Below are positions 34,270 to 42,941 of a stretch of DNA of 43,103 nt, piece by piece. A model generated the notes under the pieces. That model saw only the letters and a list, made by a program, of their open reading frames with translations, was not told where the DNA came from and did no database searches. The position numbers and the translations under genes were made by a program. How positions within the stretch are numbered: position 1 is the first letter of the stretch; each line of letters opens with the position of its first letter. Origin of the DNA: Candidatus Omnitrophota bacterium (GTDB lineage: Bacteria; Hinthialibacterota; Hinthialibacteria; Hinthialibacterales; Hinthialibacteraceae); the NCBI GenBank assembly GCA_016934335.1, contig JAFGTC010000003.1, forward strand, positions 1 to 43,103. The letters run 5' to 3'.

Positions 34270-35505
34270 ATGAACATTGCGCCGGCCAGCCTGCAGGATA
34301 CGCTCACGCTGATTTTAGCGGGAGGGCAGGGCGAACGGCTGTTCCCCCTGACCAAGGACCGATCCAAACCCTCCGTCCCCTTCGCCGGTTCCTACCGCAT
34401 CATCGACTTCACCCTGTCCAATTGCATCAATTCGGGATTGCGCCACATCTTCGTCCTCACCCAATACAAATCCCAATCCCTCAACCGCCACATCCGCGAC
34501 GGTTGGAGTCTCCTCAGCTCGGAACTGCGCGAATTCATCGAAACCGTCCCCCCTCAGAAGCGCACTCACTCGCGCTGGTACGAAGGAACCAGCGACGCTG
34601 TCTACCAGAACGTCTTCCTCCTCGAACAAAGGAAGCCGGCCCGCACCCTCATCCTCTCCGGCGATCACATCTATCGCATGGATTACCGCGAACTGCTCGA
34701 ATTCCATATGCGCAAACAAGCCGAGGTCACCATCGCCAGCTTCGTCTTCCCCAGCGAAAAAGCCCGCCCCTTCGGCGTGATGCAGGTGGACGATCAGGGA
34801 CGCGTCCTGGATTTCGTCGAAAAACCCGAGCATCCCCCCGAAATCCCCGGACGCCCCGGCTGCTCCTTGATCAACATGGGCGTCTACGTGTTCAACACGC
34901 CGCGCCTGGTCCGCTCCGTCATCGACGATCACAAAATCATCGATTCCCAATTCGATCTGGGCAAAAACGTGCTGCCCCTGCTCGTGCGCGAGGGCGAAGC
35001 GGCGGTCTATGCCTTCCCCTTCGGCCGGGACGGATCCTCCAACTACTGGCGGGACGTCGGCGGCCTCTCCAGCTATTACAGCGCCAGCATGGATCTGCTC
35101 GACGAAGACGTCTCCATCAATCTCTTCTCGCGGGATTGGCCCTTCCGCAGCGCCTCCCAGCAATGGCCGCCCTGCCGATTGAATATCAATCCGGATTCGG
35201 AAAGCCGCATTTGCTGCTCGCTGGTCTCCGGCGGATGCCGCATCGAGGGGAATCTCAATCACTGCATCATCTCACCCGGCGTCGCCGTCGGTGAAAACTC
35301 CACCCTCGACGGCTGCATCGTCTTCAACGAAGCGTCCATCGGACGAAATTGCCATATCCGCAAAACTATCATCGACAAGAATGTCGTCATCCCCGACGGC
35401 TGCGTCATCGGCGGCGATCCCGAGCGCGACGGCCGGCAGTTTTTAATCGCGGACGATCGCCTGGTCGTCATCCCCAAAGGCATGATGGTCGAAAAACAGT
35501 CCTGA
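34270..35505 (+). CDS. glgC: Glucose-1-phosphate adenylyltransferase
   Basis: 411 residues, family length. GlgC makes ADP-glucose from ATP and glucose-1-phosphate, the committed step of bacterial glycogen synthesis. The nucleotide site is LAGGQGERLFPLTKDRSKPS (about 17-36), followed by FTLSNCINSGLRHIFVLTQY. The sugar-phosphate part has the segment VEKPEHPP and NMGVYVF. The C-terminal left-handed beta-helix carries NCHIRKTIIDKNVVIPDG. SD GGGAGGA at 34252-34258 lies rather far (11 bases) from the ATG. No other glg gene is in the window; the next gene is a glycosyltransferase 131 bases away. Confidence 0.96.
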   Translation: MNIAPASLQDTLTLILAGGQGERLFPLTKDRSKPSVPFAGSYRIIDFTLSNCINSGLRHIFVLTQYKSQSLNRHIRDGWSLLSSELREFIETVPPQKRTHSRWYEGTSDAVYQNVFLLEQRKPARTLILSGDHIYRMDYRELLEFHMRKQAEVTIASFVFPSEKARPFGVMQVDDQGRVLDFVEKPEHPPEIPGRPGCSLINMGVYVFNTPRLVRSVIDDHKIIDSQFDLGKNVLPLLVREGEAAVYAFPFGRDGSSNYWRDVGGLSSYYSASMDLLDEDVSINLFSRDWPFRSASQQWPPCRLNINPDSESRICCSLVSGGCRIEGNLNHCIISPGVAVGENSTLDGCIVFNEASIGRNCHIRKTIIDKNVVIPDGCVIGGDPERDGRQFLIADDRLVVIPKGMMVEKQS

Positions 35506-35636
35506 ACATGGATCTTCGCCGGCGGCGCTTCTTTCCTTATGATAAGCGAAGCGATGTCGATCAAAACGAATTCGATGCATGGCAGCCGCGCTGCGGCCTT
35601 CGCTTTGCAGCCGCGTAACTCAATGAAAATGTCTCG

Positions 35637-37412
35637 ATGGAAATCAACATGGTGGATCAAAAACGCCTGGCCCGAAATTTATCCTGTCTCCGGAAAACGC
35701 ATCCCTCGATCTATGACTGCATTCAATCCGCTTCTCCACTGCCCTTTTTGGATAAAGACGAAACGGCCGATGAGCGCGCGGCGGTTCTAAATGACTCGTT
35801 TCAAACCGGCGCCGATTTTCTCTATTGGATCGGCGCGCAAAACATCGACGCCTTGCTGAGCATCGCCGAACCGGCCACGAGCGCCAACCGGGGGATACTG
35901 GTCGTCGAGCCGTCGGTTGATCGATTGGCCTCGGCTCTAGCCCGCCATGATGTAACCGCCTTGCTCCGAAATGGAAAAATATTTTGGGCGGTCGGCGAAC
36001 CTGTCCGCGAACGCATCGTCCAGACCTGGGAGCATACATTATGCTGTGCCGCCGATCGCCCCCATTTTTTCCTCGCGGCGCAGAATGAAAACAATGAGCG
36101 TTTCCACTGCCTGGAACATCTTTCCTCCTGGATCCAAACCGAAGCCGCCTGCCGCAAAAAGAATCTTATCGAACGCCTGCGGAATTTCACATCCCGCCCG
36201 CCGGCGCCGCATCCCCCCAAACGGATCTGGACCTTCGACGACTTTCGCGGAAAAGCTCGCTACAGCCTTATCCAGCATATGCTCACTCGATGCCTGTTCT
36301 ATGAACTGCGCCGCTTAGGGTACGAAGCCGAATACACGATTCTTCGGGACGGCCATTATTACCCGCCCTACTACCGCCTCCTGAAAATGGCGCTGTTCGA
36401 ACCCGACCTCATCTTCCTGTGCAACCGCGGCCCCGCGTACGATATGGCCCTCGGCGCCCAAACCAGCCGCGCGCTGAAAATTCCCAAAGTCGTCTGGTTC
36501 GCCGACGATCCCATCTACGCCGAGCATCTCCTGCTGCGCCACAAAACCGCGCCGGACGAAACCTATCTGATCGCCGATTACGAGTGGAGCGACCCCCTCC
36601 TCGAAAACGGCGCCCGGCCGCCTCTCTACATGCCCGGCGCCGCCACCCGGACGCGGCGGGGGAAAAAGAGAGGCTCGCGCGCCTGCGATGTGGTCTTTGT
36701 CGGCCAGATCCGCGATCAGCGCTCCTTCTTTTCCAATCTGCCCCCGCCCTGGCGCGACTATTGTGAATGCGTCGTCCGCGAAAAACTGCGCTTCCCCAGA
36801 AAAAAAGTGCGCGAGGCGATGGCCTGCTTTCCCCTGCCGGCCCCACTGCCGCCGGATCGGATGGATGAACTGCGCCGCCGCGTCTTATGGGAGGCGAATA
36901 CGCGCTTTCGCTTAAACGTGATCGCCGCAATGGCGGACTGCGATTTACGCATCTACGGCAACGAGGATTGGCTGGCCCTGCTGCCGCCGGATGTCGCGGC
37001 GCGCTGCTTCCGCGGCGTCCTGCGCTTCAAACATCTGTACGAAGTCTACCGCAGCGCTCGCATTACGCTGAATATCCACAGCCTGCAATCCTACACCTGC
37101 CTCAACGTGCGCGACTTCGACGTCCCCGCCTCCGGCGGATTTTTGCTCTCCGATTGGCTGCCCCGCGCCCAGGAAGTCGTTTCGCCGGGATTCGTCGAGC
37201 ATTTGCCCATGAACGATTCTTCGACTCAGGAAGTGTTCTTCTATCGCACGATGCCCGAATTAAAGCGCTTGGCCGCCTATTTCCTTGAGAACAACGAACA
37301 TCGGGAACGCTGCATCGAACGAGCGCGAAAACGAATTCTGGCCGAACACACATACGCCCGCCGCGCTCAACGCCTGCATGAACTATTCCAAAGCCTCCCC
37401 CCAATAAAATAA
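35637..37412 (+). CDS. CgeB-like glycosyltransferase
   Basis: 591 residues. The N-terminal third (about 40-180) is a Rossmann-like domain resembling the region before the transferase domain of Maf-type motility proteins (DFLYWIGAQNIDALLSIA, GILVVEPSV). The central and C-terminal part (about 205-590) is GT-B-like: WTFDDFRG, IPKVVWFADDPIY, CDVVFVGQIRDQ and the diagnostic C-terminal block ITLNIHSLQSYTCLNVRDFD then PASGGFLLSDW, found in CgeB/YkvP-type spore and cell-surface glycosyltransferases. No signal peptide, so it is cytosolic. The start ATG at 35637 has no good SD; the ATG at 35649 is an alternative. Acceptor and sugar are unknown. Confidence 0.85.
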   Translation: MEINMVDQKRLARNLSCLRKTHPSIYDCIQSASPLPFLDKDETADERAAVLNDSFQTGADFLYWIGAQNIDALLSIAEPATSANRGILVVEPSVDRLASALARHDVTALLRNGKIFWAVGEPVRERIVQTWEHTLCCAADRPHFFLAAQNENNERFHCLEHLSSWIQTEAACRKKNLIERLRNFTSRPPAPHPPKRIWTFDDFRGKARYSLIQHMLTRCLFYELRRLGYEAEYTILRDGHYYPPYYRLLKMALFEPDLIFLCNRGPAYDMALGAQTSRALKIPKVVWFADDPIYAEHLLLRHKTAPDETYLIADYEWSDPLLENGARPPLYMPGAATRTRRGKKRGSRACDVVFVGQIRDQRSFFSNLPPPWRDYCECVVREKLRFPRKKVREAMACFPLPAPLPPDRMDELRRRVLWEANTRFRLNVIAAMADCDLRIYGNEDWLALLPPDVAARCFRGVLRFKHLYEVYRSARITLNIHSLQSYTCLNVRDFDVPASGGFLLSDWLPRAQEVVSPGFVEHLPMNDSSTQEVFFYRTMPELKRLAAYFLENNEHRERCIERARKRILAEHTYARRAQRLHELFQSLPPIK

Positions 37413-37784
37413 TCCGCCGATCCAATCTTTCTGTATTTTGTCCGAATAAAAAAGTGTCACCCCGAAATGTAAAAGAATCATCGCAGATATGTTATACAAA
37501 TTCAGCAACTTAAGCATGCTTTCCAACAGAGCGTTTAGGGTAACAGTTGTAATTTTTTTTGTTGACAAAAGGAATGAGTGAGTATATGTATTACATAAGG
37601 AATATATTTATGGTCAGCTGGATAGGAAATAGAGTCATGATTGGGCGATATTTCAAATATTCGTTTTTAAACTGTTTTGATATACCAATTCTTTGCAAAT
37701 CAGATTTATATAGAGAAAAAATCCATGAAGACGGCTTCTAAATCTGTTTTGGTTTAGCCCCCTATAATAAGAAAGGATAAATCT
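37413..37784. other. Intergenic region at the left edge of the AT-rich block
   Basis: 372 bases without a convincing gene. Base composition drops sharply here. It contains a T-run (37553-37560), a promoter candidate at 37562-37590 and a TATAAT at 37763-37768. A 60-codon open frame (37559-37741) lacks an SD and any domain. Confidence 0.5.
37562..37590 (+). promoter_or_regulatory. Candidate promoter of the three-gene secreted-protein operon
   Basis: Perfect -35 TTGACA at 37562-37567, a 17-base spacer and TATGTA at 37585-37590. It would give a leader of about 190 bases before the first gene. Confidence 0.5.
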
Positions 37785-39302
37785 ATGATAATTGTTAAAC
37801 GAATAAAAAGTACAAGCAGGAGAATTATGTTCTTAGTTATCCAAATGTCGGTGTGCCTAGCCATTATTGGTTTTAGTGTAACTCAATATGCTCAAGCTAC
37901 CCCAACCCCCACTCCAACACCCATAGATATTGATTATCTAACTTATTCTGATATTGATTCGCCATCAGAATTAGACGAGCCTTACCCTGATGTATGTGTT
38001 TATCCCTTTTATTTTGATAATTATTGGTATGATTATGTGCGCGGCATGGATGGCGATAAATCCGGAACAGCAGTTCATCTTTTACCTTCAGGGAAAACTT
38101 ATGCCACAGCGTATACAAGCGATATAACAAATAGCGTAGCAACGGATGGTTCAAACGATCCATACATAGTGATTAAAGCACCGGTCGATGCCGCACATCC
38201 GGATTTATCAACTTTAAGCCCTCAACCTCCATCCGATCAACTATGGTTTTCCAGAATGGCCAGAATCTTTGGTGTGATTAATGAAGATGATGATACGGTT
38301 CATGCGATTTTTCACGCCGAAGATACATATGGCGACGATGGTCTATACAATGGAAATATGAGTAATGGTGGCCATAGAAATTATGCGAGAATTGGATTAG
38401 TATCTTCTTCGGATCCTTTGGACTATGATGAAGATGATGCTATTCTCTTGCTTGAATGCTTCATGAATGAAGAAAGTTGGCGTGAACATCACCCCACCGA
38501 TGGTGATTATGATAATCTATCAAACGATAGAGTTGGAGGAATCCGTCATCCCTGGCCCATTGAGGTAACTATAGACAGTATAGATTATATTTACATTTTT
38601 TATGACCGGATTCTGTCTTCTTTGTTTCGAGATAGTATTTTAGATAATCCTTCTGTATCTCAAACTGAAAAAAACGATCTTATAGCGGCCTTTTCTGAAT
38701 ATACAGACACTATTGAGCCCTGTCCTTCCGAGATTTGTGTTGCGAGGGCGGAAAAGGATGATTTTCTTGATTTTGCGAATGGAACTTCCTCCACGAATCC
38801 CTTCTATAACTTTTATGATGGAGATTTTGATTCTCCACCTGTTAACGCAGTATCTGGTGGGATTGTTACGGCAACGGCCTATTCCACTCCAATCATCGAT
38901 CCCGGAGACTCTAATGTTTATAGGGAAACACCCTCTGTCTGTTATAATCAATATCTCGTAAGTTATACAATGTTGGTTTTCGGACAGGATGCCTCAGTAG
39001 GGCATAGCATCAAAATGCATCTAAATACAAATAATGATTTGACGGAATGGGATGGAGGGATGAGAATAGATTTGGATTCAGAAATTTCTGGCTTAAATAT
39101 AGCAGGTGGTGATCAAGGAAAATATCCATCATTTATCCACCACAGTTCAGGTTATGGGATTCCATCCTGTGATGCGGGTAACGCAACAAACGTGGGTGAC
39201 CGTGTTTTTCTCTATTTTTCAGATTTTGATGGTACTGATGATGATACGCTTGACGGTACTACTCGAACTTTGTGGCTAATATTAATGGATTTTGATTTTT
39301 AG
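37785..39302 (+). CDS. Secreted protein of unknown function, propeller-like
   Basis: 505 residues. SD GAAAGGA (37771-37777) fixes the ATG at 37785. N-terminal basic stretch and signal helix to about residue 38 (MFLVIQMSVCLAIIGFSV), then a TPTPTPTP linker typical of exported proteins. The mature part is rich in Asp, Tyr and Ser. Segments such as HAIFHAEDTYGDDG, YARIGLVSSSDPLDYD and LYFSDFDG recall the blades of five-bladed-propeller (GH43- or DUF4185-like) proteins, but I cannot assign a family or catalytic acids. It is codirectional with two more secreted proteins, with gaps of 28 and 15 bases. AT-rich coding. Confidence 0.75.
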   Translation: MIIVKRIKSTSRRIMFLVIQMSVCLAIIGFSVTQYAQATPTPTPTPIDIDYLTYSDIDSPSELDEPYPDVCVYPFYFDNYWYDYVRGMDGDKSGTAVHLLPSGKTYATAYTSDITNSVATDGSNDPYIVIKAPVDAAHPDLSTLSPQPPSDQLWFSRMARIFGVINEDDDTVHAIFHAEDTYGDDGLYNGNMSNGGHRNYARIGLVSSSDPLDYDEDDAILLLECFMNEESWREHHPTDGDYDNLSNDRVGGIRHPWPIEVTIDSIDYIYIFYDRILSSLFRDSILDNPSVSQTEKNDLIAAFSEYTDTIEPCPSEICVARAEKDDFLDFANGTSSTNPFYNFYDGDFDSPPVNAVSGGIVTATAYSTPIIDPGDSNVYRETPSVCYNQYLVSYTMLVFGQDASVGHSIKMHLNTNNDLTEWDGGMRIDLDSEISGLNIAGGDQGKYPSFIHHSSGYGIPSCDAGNATNVGDRVFLYFSDFDGTDDDTLDGTTRTLWLILMDFDF

Positions 39303-39330
39303 TAATCCAGTAATCAAATAATAAAATACA

Positions 39331-41505
39331 ATGAAAAATATTCGAAATATTACATATCTTTCTGGTTTATTGGCAGTTTCTTTTTCTTTATTGCCCATAA
39401 TAGTGTGCGGTGAAGAATGGGTGATTGGGACGGGAGAAATCTTGGATATGGTTCAATCTCCGGATGGCGACACTATTGCGATTCTCGGCGGGAATGAATT
39501 ACGACTGTATGACAGCCATACTTTGGAGATGAAAAATCTGTATTCATTTTCAACGGAATACAATGAACTGAAATGGTCTCCCGACAGCCGAAAGATATTT
39601 TTGGCGGAAATGATTCGGGGCCTTGCGGTTGAGATTGATTGGAGTCTGAATAACATCGTCATTGATGTGGATCAAGGAAATATTCTGCCAATTCATGAAA
39701 AGATTAAATGGTATCTTATTAAAAGTAGTCGTCAACCGCGAATGGAAACTCCATTACACAACAATGCAATTAATTTTTCACATGATTCGCAAGAACTTGT
39801 TTTTTGCAATACAAGCAATCAAGTTGTTGTATGCAACTTAGAAAGTGGACAAAAAGAATTCACTTATGATTTTAATGAAGATGTGTATGCAATAGGATTC
39901 ACGCCTGACAGTGACACGTTATGGATTAGTACTGTTGAACTTATTTATTATACGAATCAAAATGATGTTATTGAAATAAAGTTTTTATACCTTGAACGAG
40001 ATATAAATGAACTCACTGCTATAAAATCGCTTCGTGCGTCATATCCGCCAGATTTCCCACCCTCTTCAGAAAGGTTTATTGATTTAACCGAAGATGAACA
40101 ATTCATTATGTTACTTTCTTATGAAGGGATATCTACTGGTATTAGTACCTCTACATGGGCATACTCAGTTTTATCAGAAGAGCATATTAATCTAAGCGGA
40201 TCTGTTATTGATAACGGCTTTGTTTTACGACCAAACCAAGTCCTTTATCAACCCTCAAAAGGACGGTTTATTGTCCATCTAGTAAGGTTCTATTATGGAA
40301 CCATCTTGATAAAAACATTGAATGATGATGAGCAAACAGTAATTCGATTTACACCTATTTCAATGTTTACGGAACCGTATTCCATAGATGGGAGCAAATT
40401 GTTTATTGGGGATCACTCTTTTGTTAAAATTCATGCAGAAGGAATTTTCTACGATGGGCCAAGTATTTATAATTACAACTTATATGCGCTGGATTGGGAA
40501 AACGCGCAATACGAACATCTGCTTCCTAAGAGTGCTCCGGAACTCATTGCTTTTCAGCCAAGCGTATTGCCAAAATTATTGACTCATACCGATCGTAAAT
40601 CGAAGCAATTCTACTATACCAGAAAGCAAGAATTTCCAGGTTTGGAGATGCCGCTCATTAAGAATAAGTACAGCGAGCCGGTGTCGGAATTTTGGTCTCC
40701 TGAGGATAAAAGTATTGTCAATGAATTGGTGGATATGCCGTTTCATGAAATTGGCGCTTTTTCAGCTGACGGTGAGTTGTTCGCCAGTCCGGTTGATGTT
40801 GGCAGCGCAACCTTTGAGAAAGTGGTTTTATATGATGCGTCAACTTGGCAGCCTCGACATGAATTGATTCTGGATGCAACATCCGGCGTCAACCATCTCA
40901 CTTTTCTGCAGGAAAGAGAATGGCTGGCTGCCGCCCATGAATCCGTTGACGTTTGGAAGACCGATAGCGGCGAACTCATGGCTCATTTGGATGATGGGGA
41001 TGGTCGGATATTTCATACGGATAGTACACCGGATGCATCTAAGATCGTAACGGCTGGAGAAAACGGGTGCGTCACCGAATGGGATTTATCTACTGAACAG
41101 GGTGAGATCCTAATCCGAGATGCTTCTCCCGTGATCTTTGTTCAGTATCTTGATGACGAATCCCGCATCTTGTATGTCAACGATGACGGGACAACGCATA
41201 TCATTGATCATCAAAGCCGGATTGTCGTTCAATCCATCGGCTCCAGGTTGAGCGGGCATTCATTTCGGGCCGTCAAACTCACTCCGGATGAGGACCATCT
41301 ATTTGTTGGAAATGAAGTTTGGAACTTACAGAAAAACCGGCTGGTCGCAACCATTGCAAAGACCTCCCGCCGTATAGAGGATTTACAACTCTCTCACGAT
41401 GGAAAATGGCTCGCCGCCCGGCACGAGGATTTCACGGCTCGCGTGTGGGAAATGAAAACTCTTATCGGTTCTGATACAAAAATCGAAGATTTTACAAAGT
41501 ATTAA
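39331..41505 (+). CDS. Secreted WD40-like beta-propeller protein
   Basis: 724 residues. Signal peptide at about 1-27 (SGLLAVSFSLLPIIVCG). WD40-like blades occur at the N-terminus (MVQSPDGDTIAILGGNELRLYD, KWSPDSRKIFL) and more clearly at the C-terminus (SKIVTAGENGCVTEWDL, LQLSHDGKWLAARH, ARVWEMK), so two propellers are likely. There is no SD before the ATG. Composition changes inside the gene: the 60 bases at 39961-40020 contain 16 G+C, those at 41401-41460 contain 35. This suggests a recombinant gene or different selection on the two halves. Function unknown; probably a scaffold or binding protein outside the inner membrane. Confidence 0.8.
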   Translation: MKNIRNITYLSGLLAVSFSLLPIIVCGEEWVIGTGEILDMVQSPDGDTIAILGGNELRLYDSHTLEMKNLYSFSTEYNELKWSPDSRKIFLAEMIRGLAVEIDWSLNNIVIDVDQGNILPIHEKIKWYLIKSSRQPRMETPLHNNAINFSHDSQELVFCNTSNQVVVCNLESGQKEFTYDFNEDVYAIGFTPDSDTLWISTVELIYYTNQNDVIEIKFLYLERDINELTAIKSLRASYPPDFPPSSERFIDLTEDEQFIMLLSYEGISTGISTSTWAYSVLSEEHINLSGSVIDNGFVLRPNQVLYQPSKGRFIVHLVRFYYGTILIKTLNDDEQTVIRFTPISMFTEPYSIDGSKLFIGDHSFVKIHAEGIFYDGPSIYNYNLYALDWENAQYEHLLPKSAPELIAFQPSVLPKLLTHTDRKSKQFYYTRKQEFPGLEMPLIKNKYSEPVSEFWSPEDKSIVNELVDMPFHEIGAFSADGELFASPVDVGSATFEKVVLYDASTWQPRHELILDATSGVNHLTFLQEREWLAAAHESVDVWKTDSGELMAHLDDGDGRIFHTDSTPDASKIVTAGENGCVTEWDLSTEQGEILIRDASPVIFVQYLDDESRILYVNDDGTTHIIDHQSRIVVQSIGSRLSGHSFRAVKLTPDEDHLFVGNEVWNLQKNRLVATIAKTSRRIEDLQLSHDGKWLAARHEDFTARVWEMKTLIGSDTKIEDFTKY

Positions 41506-41520
41506 TAAAAGGAAAATTCA

Positions 41521-42318
41521 ATGAAAAAATTAGCCGCCTTAATCGCAATCCTCGTATTTATCGATCATGCAACAGTGTCTTTGGCTCAAGATAATAAGCC
41601 AGTGAAACATCGCATCGAAATGATTAAAGAACTCATCCAAGATGCTGGAGAGGCGACATGGACAGATCATAATGGAATCACACTTTTGTTCAATCAATTC
41701 GTTCAGGGAGGTTCGAGTGTTACCCGAAAGACAACAGAAGGTATTCCCCGTTATGCCATCTCGACAAGTTTTCAGAATTCTTTGGACCAGCTCCCTCCGC
41801 AGGAGAGGGAGAGTTTCTTGAAAAATTATGAAATTGGTTATCCTGTCAAGATTTTGGCGCTCAATGTAACGTTTAACCGGAATGACGGATCTTCTTCATT
41901 AGAAGTGCGAGGTGCATATCAAATCTCTCTACCTGCAGAATTTAAACGTATCCAACTGGAAGTGAATTATGATGTTCTTCTGGATAATCCGGAAAAGGTA
42001 AGTGATACAGAATTCTATGTTGAAATCTATGAGCGCAATTTCTTTAACCAATGGGTAAAAACTGGGGAAGTAAAGAATCCCAAAATTGAGAAGGCGCGGC
42101 AAGCAGGAAAGCGATTGCAACCAACCGTATATACACTGGATAATCAACATTTTCAATCCTATATGTATAATGCAAACTTGTCTGAATGGGCGGGAAAAGA
42201 AGTCCAGGTTGTTTTAACCGCTGTCACTCCCAACAATGCATATGGCAGTAACGGACGCTGGACGCAAACACGGCTTGTCGGATCTACATTTGATTACAAA
42301 TTTGTTAAACATCAGTAA
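41521..42318 (+). CDS. Secreted protein of unknown function
   Basis: 265 residues. SD AAAGGA lies about eight bases before the ATG. Signal peptide MKKLAALIAILVFIDHATVSLAQ is cut near residue 22. No known family. The C-terminal half looks like a beta-sandwich with regular alternation (FYVEIYERNFFNQWVK, EVQVVLTAVTPNNAYGSNG). An amphipathic helix with a QLPPQERESFL segment sits near residue 95. Third gene of the secreted trio, 15 bases after the propeller gene, so the products may work together at the cell surface. Confidence 0.76.
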   Translation: MKKLAALIAILVFIDHATVSLAQDNKPVKHRIEMIKELIQDAGEATWTDHNGITLLFNQFVQGGSSVTRKTTEGIPRYAISTSFQNSLDQLPPQERESFLKNYEIGYPVKILALNVTFNRNDGSSSLEVRGAYQISLPAEFKRIQLEVNYDVLLDNPEKVSDTEFYVEIYERNFFNQWVKTGEVKNPKIEKARQAGKRLQPTVYTLDNQHFQSYMYNANLSEWAGKEVQVVLTAVTPNNAYGSNGRWTQTRLVGSTFDYKFVKHQ

Positions 42319-42465
42319 TGCAATAAAACTTGCTAGGCCTCAAACCGGCGCGCAGCCCGCCGCTCGCCCCTCCCTATTATCACGCATCGTCTTCCGCTTC
42401 CACCCTCCGATGTGTTATAAAAACACAATCGTGAATGACCACTTTCTTCTCGAAAGGATTCAATC

Positions 42466-42720
42466 ATGGCGAACGAGCCTGTTTTGACCAGGAATGATAT
42501 CGCAACTTTAATCGTCAGCGTCGCCCAGATAATCGGATTGATTGCCATCGTTGCCGGAAGCGGCCCGATCGTGAATGTGATCGCCGGAATCGCGGGCTTC
42601 GCCGCTGTCATCAAATATTTCCTGCCGATGCCTTTCCACAGCGAATGGATGAAAAAACTCAATGCTATAGCAGCTATCTGCGGCGTCGGCCTGATCATCT
42701 TCGCGCTAACGACGATTTAA
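42466..42720 (+). CDS. Small membrane protein, holin-sized
   Basis: 84 residues. SD GAAAGGA lies seven bases before the ATG. Two to three membrane helices: IATLIVSVAQIIGLIAIVAG, a Gly/Ala-rich IVNVIAGIAGFAAVIKYFL, and LNAIAAICGVGLIIFALTTI, with a short charged loop FHSEWMKK. No signal peptide and no recognisable family. Size and helix pattern are compatible with a phage holin, and a terminase-like frame follows about 220 bases later, but many unrelated small membrane proteins look the same. Confidence 0.72.
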   Translation: MANEPVLTRNDIATLIVSVAQIIGLIAIVAGSGPIVNVIAGIAGFAAVIKYFLPMPFHSEWMKKLNAIAAICGVGLIIFALTTI

Positions 42721-42730
42721 CCAAATCCCC

Positions 42731-42857
42731 ATCCCGGTCATCTTGTACATCTCGGCCATCCAGGTTCAGAATCCCTCATCCACATTCAGAATCCACAACC
42801 CACTATCCCCCATCCCAATCATCCTGTTCCATCCCGGCCATCCAGATTCAAAATCCC
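42731..42857. repeat. Degenerate repeat, two and a half copies
   Basis: Unit 42731-42775 (ATCCCGGTCATCTTGTACAT...) and unit 42812-42857 (ATCCCAATCATCCTGTTCCA...) match at most positions over about 45 bases. A partial copy lies between them (CATTCAGAATCC at 42782-42793). The sequence is a non-coding low-complexity type rich in ATCC, as dispersed in several environmental genomes. Confidence 0.65.
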
Positions 42858-42941
42858 CCCGCAAGCACCATGGAAATTAACGCCCCCAAAACCGCATCTC
42901 TGCCCCATATAGCAGGGGATTATTTTTTTGGAGCGCAAATC

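Noticed and set aside
35508..35618. 36-codon frame four bases after glgC
   Set aside because: No SD, no domain, strongly basic start typical of out-of-frame GC-rich sequence.
37559..37741. 60-codon frame upstream of the secreted trio
   Set aside because: It overlaps the promoter candidate, lacks an SD and shows no protein-like pattern.
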